Part shown: positions 1-9,684 of the stretch, one piece after another | How positions within the stretch are numbered: the stretch's first letter is position 1 | Layout: each line of letters opens with the position of its first letter | DNA from: Stratiolaelaps scimitus | Taxonomy: Eukaryota > Arthropoda > Arachnida > Mesostigmata > Laelapidae | Assembly: GCA_019614645.1 (NCBI GenBank) | Contig: JABWDB010000004.1 | Span: 7,006,001 to 7,070,000, forward strand | DNA: 64,000 nt | Direction of reading: 5' to 3' | Translations under genes and position numbers: made by a program | The notes under the pieces: model-generated | Told to the model about the DNA's origin: nothing | The model's input: only the letters and a program-made list of their open reading frames with translations | Databases searched by the model: none

Positions 1-556
1 CGGAAGCTTACGAAGCAATAAAAGGTTCCTTAGCGCTGTCGCCCTTCACTGGTCACGTCTGTCCATAAGAATAGCTCCAAGAAGGGTGCATAGTATTTGA
101 GAAAATCAATGTCAATCATATTGTTCACCATCACTCATAAAGGGTTACTTAGCGCGAACTAACACGAATCCACAAAGGGCAGATTTGTGTCCGCTCAGTT
201 CGTTGGTAGGACTCAAGACTGACCGTCGTACATTTCCCTTGTTTGCATCTTGCTTTTTTCAAGGCATCTCATAGTTTCTCGTGCTATCAAGAGTCTAACA
301 TGCATAGTCAGTTTCACCCGGGAGAATAACCCACGCAGCGAGGAAACGATAAGCGCCATCGACCTCGGCACGTACGGAACCTGTGTATAGATTCCGTTAT
401 AGCAGTTTCTCGTGGAAAATGGCTATAATAATATGCTCAGTTTTTTTAAACACATCATTGTAGATTACAGCAATAATTAGGTAACACGTTTGGATGTTGC
501 TAATATGTGACCTCTGTACTTGTACTCTGTTTGGCGGCGATGTTTCGTCAATGCAG

Positions 557-704
557 GCCTTCACAACGTTTTTCACCGCGGCCAGTTTGTACGATATTGC
601 GGTATTTCCTCGTTACAAAATCGGTCCCGTGCTCGTCCAGGGAAATCCTATTAATATTGGAAATGTCAACGTCACGCCATGCGACAACTACTGCTGGAAC
701 TTCA
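557..704 (+). CDS. Putative secreted ML-like protein, copy 1, exon A
   Basis: An acceptor (tcaatgcag) precedes the exon and a GTGCGT donor follows it. The 148-nt exon is open and has the same length in copy 2. It encodes LYDIAVFPRYKIGP and VNVTPCDNYCWN, with two close cysteines. The 'V.V.PC...C' spacing resembles the start of ML lipid-binding domains, a family that includes NPC2 and mite group 2 allergens. No signal peptide is visible in the exon; the upstream exon must lie left of the window. Phase 1 out matches exon B. The ML assignment is an inference from cysteine spacing only. Confidence 0.5.
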
Positions 705-1163
705 GTGCGTATTATCTAATTCGACGCTGTAGTTCCCTCTGGTCTGGTTTTGATCCATACGTCCCGCAGCATTTTTGAGCTCCACATTCGAGATTACCTC
801 ATGGGGCGCTATGTGGTAGATATCATATTCATACATTGTGCTCGTGCACATGACCTTATCTAGTTGTTATATTTACTGTTTCTATGTGGCAGACATTTTT
901 CTTCAATTTCGAGGACGTTAAATGTTGGCCCGAAGAGTCGGCCCGAAAACATGTCTCAAGAAAGTCCGGAAAGTAGATCTTTGATCGTTTGAGCAACCAG
1001 ACAGTGGCAGGTTTAGAATAGTTATATATATATATATATATATATATAACTATTATATGTATACTTTTATATGTCTTATATAAGACACAAGCCACCGAAC
1101 CAATCAACGCATTACCACACAAAGCTGTCCTCTCGACATCGATTTTTGTTCAACTGGCCCCAG

Positions 1164-1229
1164 CTGTGCCGTGTGCACTGCACGACGATCAGAGGCATTC
1201 CCAACTACGGGTCAACCATCAATGTTGTG
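1164..1229 (+). CDS. Putative secreted ML-like protein, copy 1, exon B
   Basis: This 66-nt exon lies between a CCCCAG acceptor and a GTAATT donor. Entering in phase 1 from exon A, it reads VPCALHDDQRHSQLRV then NHQCC and leaves in phase 1, as exon C requires. The 'PC.LH' motif matches the second cysteine pair of group 2 allergen-type ML proteins. Another frame is also open across the exon (CRVHCTTIRG...), so the frame rests on phase compatibility with exons A and C. Confidence 0.42.
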
Positions 1230-1431
1230 GTAATTCACCAACCCGAGACCTAATCGTGACGACTTTCCAGCGACGTAATCGATAATTAGCTGTATGTTAA
1301 GCAGTTCTTAATCTTAGTATTCGAATTATTGTTTTTCAACAAGATAGGTGCTTATCTGATCGAAATAATCACGTATTCTTCTCTACTTATATTCTCTGAT
1401 CCTCCTATATCATTCTTTTTCTGGCTTACAG

Positions 1432-1740
1432 ATTATTCGGACTACACGCTGAGCCTTCAACTTAAATCTCAGAAGCTGCGGGGAGATTTGATGAATTCCG
1501 TAATTCTTTTTCATGACCTGCCGAAGTTTTGCCCCGAATTCCCCGAGTATCCCGCCGAGATGGCGATAATGATTCGATATAAGACTGGGGAGAGAAAGTA
1601 CTTCGTAGTTAGGCATATAAGAACGAGTGCCATTACAGCCCAAACCCCTGCCAATGTATCAGCTAAGGTAATTGGGAAGATAACATGCCCCCTGCAGAAA
1701 AATCAGTACAAGTTCTTCGTAAATATCGACCCAACGAAAG
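1432..1740 (+). CDS. Putative secreted ML-like protein, copy 1, exon C
   Basis: A strong acceptor (tttttctggcttacag) precedes a 309-nt exon that ends at a GTGTGC donor, and the length is identical in copy 2. It encodes DYSDYTLSLQL, LPKFCPEFPEYP, IRYKTGERKYFVV and TCPLQKNQYKFFVNIDPTK. The 'CPL.K..Y' motif is typical of the third disulfide region of ML domains. The stretch between KFC and TCPL is longer than usual for ML, so this may be a divergent or different fold. If the exon is not spliced, the frame stops three codons later (GVH stop). Confidence 0.55.
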
Positions 1741-1813
1741 GTGTGCACTAATTACACTGTATGTTTATCTTAGTTCTATCTTGACAATGACGCATTCTCC
1801 TAAGGTGGTGAGC

Positions 1814-1859
1814 TATACGCGTATTTAAGAAAAAGACTAAAAAGAAGAAATCGATTAGC
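1814..1859. repeat. 46-bp insertion present only in duplicate copy 1
   Basis: Copy 2 reads straight from 'gtggtgagc' into 'ttcgttgagcc' (about 8998). Copy 1 has 46 extra AT-rich bases between these, ending in a repeated 'agc'. The event adds a new 'gattag' acceptor-like site directly before the shared sequence. It postdates the duplication, unless copy 2 lost it. Confidence 0.8.
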
Positions 1860-2162
1860 TTCGTTGAGCCACGCATTGCGATTGTTCACCATGTGGTCAC
1901 CAACTATCGGTGTCCGCGACCTTCAGCTATAGCTTACAAGAAGCAGTCTGATCAGTGGCGTGGGGTCAGTGATGCCATTGTGGAATTGTCCAATTTCAGA
2001 ATTATTAGTCGGGCTTCTTCGGGTGAATCCGGGTATCTTCCAACATCGCCGTGTGGTTAGCCTATTTCCAACCGCACTAAGTGATAATATGATTCCTGAA
2101 TAACTGAATCGTGCTATTCTCTACATTGCGCTGAGATAATGGGAGTTCTTGTCCTCTTGCAG

Positions 2163-2212
2163 TCAATGAAACGACAGCGACAACAACAACAGCAACAACT
2201 GCAAAGGCAAAG
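2163..2212 (+). CDS. Possible Thr-rich exon in duplicated block, copy 1
   Basis: An acceptor (gtcctcttgcag) and a consensus GTGAGT donor frame 50 nt. In one frame it reads NETTATTTTATTAKAK, a mucin-like threonine run; the other open frame gives a glutamine/arginine run. The same sequence occurs in copy 2 at about 9310-9359. It could join to an open exon starting at 2342 after 'tactttcag' with several cysteines (NKCTSKRAG, FCQCLVQC). CAA repeats alone can give this pattern, so this remains tentative. Confidence 0.25.
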
Positions 2213-2469
2213 GTGAGTCCAGCTTATGCTAGCAAGACATTAGAACCAGTTTAATCTATACGTTCCGAATTTGTGCATCACCCTGGTCAGCGGGCTGTGG
2301 CATTTACATCTGAGTTACTGAGTTAACTGAGTTACTTTCAGTTGAGGAACAAATGCACGTCCAAGAGAGCTGGGTTCTTAAACGTATTTTGCCAATGTTT
2401 GGTGCAATGTGTAATGATATCTCGTGTGAGTTGCATTCTAAACTGTGGGTTCATTACGCCCCCATCGTT

Positions 2470-2504
2470 ACTTTCATATAACACGCATTACAGCCAAGTT
2501 TTTG

Positions 2505-2538
<34 letters not shown>

Positions 2539-2573
2539 CAAAAACGTGGTCTGTAATGCGTGTTATATGAAAG
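2470..2573. repeat. Inverted repeat around a (TA)n tract, copy 1
   Basis: The left arm (2470-2510) and the right arm (2534-2573) are inverted copies differing at only a few bases, and a (TA)n tract forms the centre. The arms contain 'aacacgcattacag' and 'gtttttgcc'. The same structure lies at about 9615-9720 in copy 2. It would extrude as a long hairpin. Confidence 0.85.
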
Positions 2574-2688
2574 TTATTAAAACGGCTTTTGTTGCGCCAA
2601 GGGAAATCGATTTTCACATCGTGTCGTTCTTTTCAGCTTCACATACGTTGAAATGTTAAACGGTCGGATCACATTATGGAGTCGTTAT

Positions 2689-2905
2689 GGACGACTCGCG
2701 CGGGATTCGAACCGCGGTGCTTTGACCTGCCGGGCCGCTTTTCTAATTAGGCTATGCTACCACACCACATTCATATATATATAATATATATATGAATATA
2801 TATATATATATATATATATATGAATGTGGTGTGGTAGCATAGCCTAATTAGAGAAGCGGCCCGGCAGGTCAAAGCACCGCGGTTCGAATCCCGAGCGAGT
2901 CGTCC
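2689..2905. repeat. tRNA-like sequence in a snap-back palindrome (copy 1)
   Basis: About 90 nt at 2689-2778 recur inverted at 2813-2905 around a (TA)n spacer. Read on the plus strand, the right arm contains 'tagcatagcctaattagag' and 'ggttcgaatcc', which match a Pol III A-box region and an exact B box. This is typical of a tRNA-derived SINE head. Copy 2 retains only the left arm (about 9837-9925). Confidence 0.7.
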
Positions 2906-2940
<35 letters not shown>

Positions 2941-3487
2941 TGCATAGTACATGCTTATGAGACACGCCATCCATTTAGGATCGTTACACAAGCCGAGTCC
3001 ACGAGCTCATCCAGCGCTTCTGAACTAACTTCGTGCGTGTTCGACGTTATTCCAGGTTCAGTCATTGAAGTTCACCAGGAGCCGCCCGCTTGACACACGC
3101 CGCAGAGTCCCGCGGCGTAAAGGCCGCCCTAGGTCGAACAGATTTTACAGACCGGTACACCACAGGCCGTTTGTCCAGCATGCGTGGGATTCTGTCTTTC
3201 ACCTCTTGACGTAGTCGCGGCATCACGGGCAAGGAGGGAGACTTACTGAGCGCCTAAAAACCCCTTTGTACTTCAAGCGGCCGTTGTTTGCAGAGTTTTC
3301 CTATACAAGGTCTTCCGTTGAAAGGATAATTGCGTTCAGCATTCGGACGATGAGAACTCATTGGGACTTGCTGCGAGATCCGTATACATCGTACTTTAGA
3401 AACGGACAGGCTCGATATTTTTGCTATTCACAAAGAGACGATTGTAGATGATAATCTACACACATTTAGGGTGCACCTTGCAAAAAC

Positions 3488-5050
3488 GGATGTTTTTCAT
3501 CGTAGTAATTTCGAATGTTATTGTTATTAAATTATTATTATGATCGAAGAGTCTCCAGTTTCTACAGGCTTTTGTTAGGCAACATATAAACTATATCATG
3601 TATTGACATGTTTAATATATATTTAAATATTATATTTTAAATAAACTCACATATACTACTAAAGCGCAGTCCATTAATTCTCACCTAAAGGATGACTTCT
3701 TGAGAGCTAAGGCGAATTGTTTGGGTCTCTCAAATAGTGGGATCATTTGGGGACACCCCTGTCCCGGTGCTATGCGGTGACCGCGTCCATCCGTCGTCTT
3801 AGAAAGTTGGAAGAGTTTCGTCGAGGTGCCTACTCTTATTATACAAAAGTCTTTATTTCTGCTCCTCCTGTGCTATGGGTTCTTTATTTAAGCTGGCGGG
3901 CTTTCGGAGGGATAGTCCATCGCGTCCAGATGATCCTGAACGATGCTCTCGGGGCTGTTTTTTGGCAGTCCACGTGGAGACTCTGTTCAAGATGTGCAGG
4001 GGTATGATTTCAGAAGAGATCTCCTCAACCATCACCGCGGATTACCAAACGTGCTACTCGGTTCGTGATGCACTTTACTGTCTAATCGCTACCCGCTTAC
4101 CCGGACCTCGTTTCCTCGCGAGATCCGGCCTCCTATCCCAGCAAAAAAGACTCAATAATTTTACATTTGCAGTTGAATTGTTATGTTAACAGGTGACCGG
4201 TTATATGCCTTCATGTCTTGGAAATATCTGGCCGCTGTTAAGGGCCTTGGATGGCCTCTGTTGTAAGCTCATTTTTACTCTATTTTTTTTACCAGAATTT
4301 AAGCGTTGTATAATTCCACTTTCGTTAATGAATCATAATTGATTTGGATAGTTGAAATTTGGATTTTTTAAATCGATCAAAAATAACAAGATTTTGTTAT
4401 TATACATATATGGCTATCATAATCTATCATATTTTCTGCTTAAAATTCACGGAGATAGGCCCAGCTCCGTCATAGCCCGAAGTGAAATGTTGTGAGGGCG
4501 CTAATAACGTGCCAGGCTGAACAACAGAATTCCGTTTTTCACGGGCGCGTGAGCTGGTAATGGACGTTGTCTGATATTGGATTTTGAAACGTCTAAACTG
4601 GGTTTCTCTGTTAACATGGATATCGTGGCGGCACCTGCGAAGACTAGGATACTGCGCCGATTTGGATTCGGGGGACCTAGTCGGGACCTATCGATAGTAC
4701 CATCGATACAGCTTGTTGACAGAATACCGTAGTCCTCTGAGCCTCCTGGAGAACCGCAATATATTCCACCGTGGTGTGGACTGCTCTCGTATTATCTGTT
4801 CAGCAAGAATTTGGAAGACGCAAACGACTCGTTAATCTAACCCGTATTGTAGACATTGAGACAGCTCAGTTTGTCCATGTTCTCTTGTAACTGCGTGATA
4901 GCAGCACCATCATGCCGCCTGACCAAGGGCGGCGTTTCAAGAAAGGTACTCCTTTAGCGAGCGCAAGACCTTCCCGTTAACATGATAACGGCCGATTCGA
5001 TGGCAATCACCAAAAATACATAATTCAGTTTACGAGCAGAGGAACGATTG
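3488..5050. other. Unique spacer between the duplicate copies
   Basis: No homology to copy 2 was seen. It contains the peptidase exon relic (4508-4576) and open frames on both strands at 3747-4189 without recognisable domains. No other gene was seen. Confidence 0.5.
4508..4576 (-). pseudogene. Relic of a dipeptidyl peptidase exon
   Basis: On the minus strand this matches the peptidase exon at 18686-18759 and its intron flanks. It retains the 'tatcag' acceptor and begins with the NVHYQ codons. It then lacks 19 nt, shifts frame and meets a stop. The donor has changed from GTACGT to GCACGT. Flanking intron bases also match ('ttggattttgaaacgtc' against 'ttggaaacgcgc'), so it arose by DNA duplication rather than as a retrocopy. 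A weak resemblance to the last exon at about 3880-3980 is unproven. Confidence 0.75.
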
Positions 5051-5126
5051 CTATTTAAGGGGCGAGAACAACGAAAACTGTCCACTTTTTGAGGTAGAAG
5101 CGTGTCGTCCACCGAACCACTGAACA
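5051..5126 (+). promoter_or_regulatory. TATA-box promoter and 5' leader of a small secreted protein
   Basis: The TATA-like box 'ctatttaagg' (5051-5060) lies about 70 nt upstream of a start codon in good context (aacaATGt at 5127). A transcription start near 5080-5090 would give a leader of about 40 nt. No other core elements were assigned. Confidence 0.45.
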
Positions 5127-5366
5127 ATGTCGTTTCTACGGATACTCGAACAAAGCGTTTTTGTTTTACTGGGCTTCATTGCCGTTTCAGGCAACCGTTA
5201 TGGTTGGTTGATAGTAACGACTGTAATACTCATAACTCGTAGTATCGTTGATAGATCAGCGTTGTTTGCGATGTATAACACACGTTGGCTTCTTGTTGCT
5301 CAGATGGACGTCTTGTGCCGAGAGATCCAGACTGCTGATTACGTTTATCAATCGAATACAGCGTAA
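5127..5366 (+). CDS. Signal-peptide first exon of a putative secreted protein
   Basis: The ATG opens with MSFLRILEQ followed by SVFVLLGFIAVSG, a short n-region, a hydrophobic core and a small-residue cleavage region, typical of a secretory signal peptide. The open frame runs to a stop at 5364-5366, but the true exon probably ends earlier. Candidate donors include GTTATG near 5197 and GTAACG near 5213, neither of them strong. Downstream on the same strand lie an ML-like exon (5940-6059) and the copy 2 exons from 7670. It could serve either gene. Coordinates give the open frame, not a proven exon. Confidence 0.5.
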   Translation: MSFLRILEQSVFVLLGFIAVSGNRYGWLIVTTVILITRSIVDRSALFAMYNTRWLLVAQMDVLCREIQTADYVYQSNTA

Positions 5367-5939
5367 TGAACACTTATTATAAGCAACGTGTGTTTTTTTA
5401 CCTAAGTTAGTTCTATTCGAGCTTGCACTCGGTTCTAATTAGATTTACCTGACAATGATTTGCGTCGTGCGGATTCGATATCGAGAGCAGCGTTATTTCG
5501 GTTATTCTTAGTTAATTTTTTTCTAATGACGGTAAAGCAACGTGAATACCATTGCATAAGACGTCCAGCTGTCCGGACGCTGACGATAATGGAAATAACC
5601 TAAACGGACAACTCTAATTCTTCCTTATCCGAAGAAGATCCTCATCAATAGTAGACCTAGGAACTTAGAGCGCGTTTTAGTGCCACCCTGTGCAATTGAC
5701 AGATTCTAGACCACATAGCCAAATATATCGTCATTTTTAGCTATGCCGCTTTCTTCTCTAGTCTGCATTCGTCTGTTCAAGGCCGCATGTGATAACCACT
5801 TGTGATATTACTACTATACCACTTGCGACGATTTGTGTTGGGACTGCTTCCAGGTGGAATATACGCTGGTGATCAGGTAGGGATCATCAGCTCCAGAGAT
5901 AATTTTACTCGATTAGTAATTAACTTCTCTTCTTTAAAG

Positions 5940-6059
5940 TTGTTCGACAAGGTAGGATACATTCTCGTATACTGCGAGTCAGAACTTCCCAAAGGCTTTA
6001 AAGGGAAAATATTTTGTATTCAAGAGGAGATACCAATGGAAAAATATCCCAAGAATCAG
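5940..6059 (+). CDS. ML-like internal exon of a putative secreted protein
   Basis: A pyrimidine-rich acceptor (cttctctttctttaaag type) precedes exactly 40 codons that end at a consensus CAG/GTAAGA donor, phase 0 on both sides. It encodes LFDKVGYILVYCESELPKGF and KGKIFCIQEEIPMEKYPKNQ. The pattern 'C...KG...C...IP...YP' resembles the central CP-KG-Y segment of ML domains. A possible 23-nt microexon (5854-5876) between an AG acceptor and a GTAGGG donor lies just upstream. The remaining exons were not found, so the gene is incomplete in this reading. Confidence 0.5.
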
Positions 6060-6456
6060 GTAAGATGTTTTTCAAATATTGTGCCGTTCTTTGCTAGAAT
6101 ATTATTTCTAATGGCGTTGATGATACTAACGACTGCTATTCTGAGTATGGTATAGATATAATATATATATATATATATATGAAGTATATATATATATATA
6201 TAAAAGATCAGATCGACTCGCGCTTTGGCCTGTGATATAACAAGCGGATACCCTGTGGTTATATGATGTACTTTGCCGATTTCTTCGCTTTTCTTCCCAT
6301 ACAGATCAGTAACTTCGGAAAAAACAAAGAAAAAAATCAATGAAAATGGACTTGACGTCCTTTGGGGCTAGTTTATGTGTATCACTCGACATAGTCCGCA
6401 TTTAGGCCAATACACGAATAGCCGTCAAGGTAGTAGAAATGTCGACTCCCTGAAAT

Positions 6457-6515
6457 CGCGTATGGATAAACGTTCCATCGGCGGGAAATCTCATGGGGAC
6501 GTTTATCCATACGCG
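6457..6515. repeat. 17-bp perfect hairpin followed by a T run
   Basis: 'cgcgtatggataaacgt' at 6457-6473 is exactly repeated inverted at 6499-6515 with a loop of about 25 nt. It is followed at once by eight T. No coding frame or known element accounts for it. It could be a foldback element, a small-RNA precursor or a Pol III-type stop. Confidence 0.8.
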
Positions 6516-7149
6516 TTTTTTTTGCGTTGGTTAGTATTGGTGATCTCTCTTGAGTTCATTTCACAAAGCCGACGGCCCACACATCCCTTCAGAAGTGCGG
6601 AAAATTCCCGTCTCTCGTCCCAGTGGGGGTCATTTCTCGAATACGTGGTTCCATTCTCTCAATATATTTAAAACTATCCACCCTGCAAGAGAACGAAATA
6701 CATATCATTGCTTTGCATTGGATCCGGGTCTGGGATCAGGTTGCTCTAATTATGGAGACATAATACTTTTAATACAAAACAGCATTGAAAGATAAAGACC
6801 CTTCCTCTTCAATGTAGCCTCATCCAGGACGATATTCCTCCAATTGTCTATCGGAAGCTCACGAAGCACTAAAAGGTTCCTTAGCGCTGTCGCCCTTCAC
6901 TGGTCACGTCTGTCCATAAGAATAGCTCCAAGAAGGGTGCATAGTATTTGAATAAATCAATGTCAATCATATTGTTCACCATCACTCATAAAGAGTTACT
7001 TAGCGCGAACTAACACGAGTCCACAAATTGGAGATTTGTGTCCTCTCAGTTAGTTGGTAGGACTCAAGAGTGGGCCTTGTACATTACTCGCAAGCTACAT
7101 TTCGATTGTTTACATCTTGATTTTTTCAAAGCATCTCATAGTTTCTGAT

Positions 7150-7360
7150 GCTAATCTGCTTTCAAAAATGCGAAAATTCCTGGATAGGTGACTACCTCAC
7201 GGACCGGAAATTCAGGGCTAAAATAAATGGCAAGTTTCGAGTTTTCGGGGATGTGTCTATCGGGGGTACTGCATGGACCTTGTGTGGGTACCCTGCTGTT
7301 ATATATATTTCTTCTTGGCATTACAGACATGGTTCCGAATGTCATAGTACCCAAACAGCA
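7150..7360 (+). mobile_element. Decayed non-LTR retrotransposon reverse transcriptase fragment
   Basis: Frame 1 reads WIGDYLTDRKFRAKINGKF then VFGDVSIG. After a frameshift, another frame continues GVLHGPCVGTLLLYIFLLG. This is the 'YL..R...V.ING..S....V..GVPQGSVLGPLLF.IY.ND' segment of LINE reverse transcriptases of the Jockey/CR1 kind. It is short, shifted and lacks the YADD box, so it is dead. Copy 1 of the duplication lacks it. Confidence 0.65.
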
Positions 7361-7669
7361 TACAGACAACCTCAGTTGTATGGAACCTATGAGAGTCCTG
7401 CTGGCAAACCTGCTCTTGAAATCCTGCGAACGTTCTCATAAACACATTATCGTAAATTACAATAATAATTATCCCTGCTGGAAACTTTCTTGCCTTCATA
7501 TCTGTGTCCCCCTCGGCTCTAATAGAACAGGTGAATTTGTAATTTTCTGCCACAAAAGTAAGGGTATCGAACTGTCGTTCATTGATTAGTTGAGTAGCAC
7601 GTTTGGATATTGTTAAAATTTAACCTCTTACTTGTAATTGTTGTTGGCGGCGATGTTTCATCAATGCAG

Positions 7670-7817
7670 GTCTCCACCAAGTTTTTCACCGCGGGCCGTT
7701 TGTACGATATTGCGCTATATCCTCGTTACGAAATCGGTCCCGTGTCTGTCCAAGGAAGTCCTATTGACATTGGACATGTGAATGTCACGCCATGCGACCA
7801 TTACTGCTGGAATTTAA
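7670..7817 (+). CDS. Putative secreted ML-like protein, copy 2, exon A
   Basis: This exon has the same borders, length (148 nt) and phase as 557-704. It encodes LYDIALYPRYEIGP and VNVTPCDHYCWN. By my codon alignment with copy 1, 14 codons differ with an amino-acid change and 5 differ silently. The signal-peptide start at 5127 lies 2.5 kb upstream on the same strand and could belong to this gene, but no joining exon was proven. Confidence 0.5.
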
Positions 7818-8347
7818 GTGCGTATTATCTAATTCGACGTTGTCGTTCTCCCTGATCTGGTTTTGACCCATACGCACCATTTTTGAGCTCTACATTCGAG
7901 ACCGTGGAGCATTATAAGTTAGATACCAAATCCATACATTGTGTGTCCAATAGTTATATTTACTATTATATTTAGATGCCAGACATTTTTCTTCAATTTC
8001 GTTAAATGTCGGCTGAGCCCGAAGTCTCAAGAAAGTTTGGAAGGTGTCCCTTATGACACGAAAGTGGCGAAGTAATCGGTGTTCCAATTTTAAATAGATT
8101 TACATTGTTCTTCTTTTAGTTGTTAGTTAGAAGCTCTTGTGATTGTCCCTTGCGTTTTCCGTTCCTTCGTAGTAATGCCAGCACCTTATGTCGGCTTGAT
8201 TTTGGCTTAAATCACTTTATCACTCGGGCTGTACGGGTATACGCAATGAACAAGCTGTCGACAGACACAGGCAAGCGAACCAATCAACGCATTAACACAC
8301 AAAGCTGTCCTCTCGACATACATCGATTTTTGTTCAACTGGCCCCAG

Positions 8348-8413
8348 CTGTGCCGTGTGCAGTGCACGACGATCAGAGGCATTCTCAACTACGGGTCAAC
8401 CATCAATGTTGTG
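8348..8413 (+). CDS. Putative secreted ML-like protein, copy 2, exon B
   Basis: This exon is nearly identical to 1164-1229. One replacement gives VPCAVHDDQRHSQ, and there is one silent change. It has the same CCCCAG acceptor and GTAATT donor, entering and leaving in phase 1. Its conservation contrasts with the heavy divergence of exons A and C. Confidence 0.42.
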
Positions 8414-8623
8414 GTAATTCACCAACCCGAGACCTAATCGTGACGACCTTCCAGCGACGTAATCGATAATTAGCTCTATGTTAAGCAGTTCTTAATCTTA
8501 GTATTCGAATTATTGTTTTGCGACAAGATAGGTGCTCATATGAATAAGTGCTCAAATAATTACGTATTCTTCTCTACTTATATTCTCTGATCCTCCTATA
8601 TCATTCTATTTCTGGCTTAACAG

Positions 8624-8932
8624 ATTATTCGGACTACACGCTGAAGCTTCTACTTAAATCTCAGCAGGCGCTGGGAGATTATATAGCTTCCATAGTTTTT
8701 CTTCCTGACTTGCAAAAATTCTGCCCCGAATACCCTGAGTATCCCGCAAACGTCGTAGTAATGATTCGATATAAGACTGGGGAGAGAAAGTATTTCGTAT
8801 TTCGGGGTCTACGTACGGATTTCCTTGTATTTCAAACCTCCCGCAAGTCATTAGCGAAGATAATTGGGACGACGACATGCCCCCTGCAGAAAAATCAGTA
8901 CAAGTTCTTCGTAAATATCGACCCAACGAAAG
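8624..8932 (+). CDS. Putative secreted ML-like protein, copy 2, exon C
   Basis: This 309-nt exon is equivalent to 1432-1740, with the same acceptor context and GTGTGC donor. It encodes DYSDYTLKLLL, LQKFCPEYPEYP, IRYKTGERKYFVF and TCPLQKNQYKFFVNIDPTK. By hand alignment, about 35 codons differ by replacement and about 9 silently between the copies. The first 21 nt and roughly the last 60 nt are identical. All three cysteines and the ERKYFV core are kept, which suggests a constrained scaffold with variable surfaces. Confidence 0.55.
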
Positions 8933-9614
8933 GTGTGCACTAATTACACTGTATGTTTATCTTAGTTCTATCTTGACAATGACGCGTTCTCCTAAGGTGG
9001 TGAGCTTCGTTGAGCCACGTCTTACGATTGTTCACCATGTGGTCACCAACTATCGGTGTCCGCGACCTTCAGCTATAGCTTACAAGAAGCAGTCTGATCA
9101 GTGGCGTGGGGTCAGTGATGCCATTGTGGAATTGTCCAATTTCAGAATTATTAGTCGGGCTTCTTCGGGTGAATCCGGGTATCTTCCAACATCGCTGTGT
9201 GGTTAGCCTATTTCCAATCGCACTAAGTGATAATATGATTCCTCAATAACTGAATCGTGCTATTCTCTACATTGCGCTAAGATAATGGGAGTTCTTGTCC
9301 TCTTGCAGTCAATGAAACGACAGCGACAACAACAACAGCAACAACTGCAAAGGCAAAGGTGAGTCCAGCTTATGCTAGCAAGACATTAGAACTCGTTTAA
9401 TCTATACGTTCCGAATTTGTGCATCACCCTGGTCAGCGGGCTGTGGCACTAACATCTGAGTTACTGAGTTAACTGAGTTACTTTCAGTTGAGGAACAAAT
9501 GTACGTCCAAGAGAGCTGGGTTCTTAAACTTATTTTGCCAATGTTTGGTGCAATGTGTAATGATATCTCGTGTGGGTTGCATTCTAAACTGTGGGTTCAT
9601 TACGCCCCCATCGT

Positions 9615-9650
9615 TACTTTCATATAACACGCATTACAGCCAAGTTTTTG

Positions 9651-9684
<34 letters not shown>

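Larger units (their letters stand above)
1..3487. repeat. Tandem segmental duplication, copy 1 (left edge cut by window)
   Basis: This block matches 6852-10475 almost base for base over long stretches, for example 1141-1330, 1741-2470 and 2950-3480. Homology stops sharply after the shared 'ccttgcaaaaac' at 3487 (10475 in copy 2). The copies differ by a replaced or diverged stretch at about 290-470, by weakly alignable sequence at about 850-1080, by a 46-bp insertion at 1814-1859 and by an extra hairpin arm at 2813-2905. The left boundary lies outside the window, so the true unit length is unknown; the offset is 6.85 kb at the left end. Confidence 0.95.

Noticed and set aside
2689..2905. Functional tRNA gene
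   Set aside because: The B box is perfect, but the cloverleaf does not pair well and the sequence is doubled in a palindrome; a tRNA-derived repeat is more likely.
3747..4189. Two overlapping plus-strand frames of about 85-105 codons between the duplicates
   Set aside because: No motif, splice context or conservation is visible. Part may instead be a relic of the last peptidase exon on the minus strand, but the match is too weak to claim.
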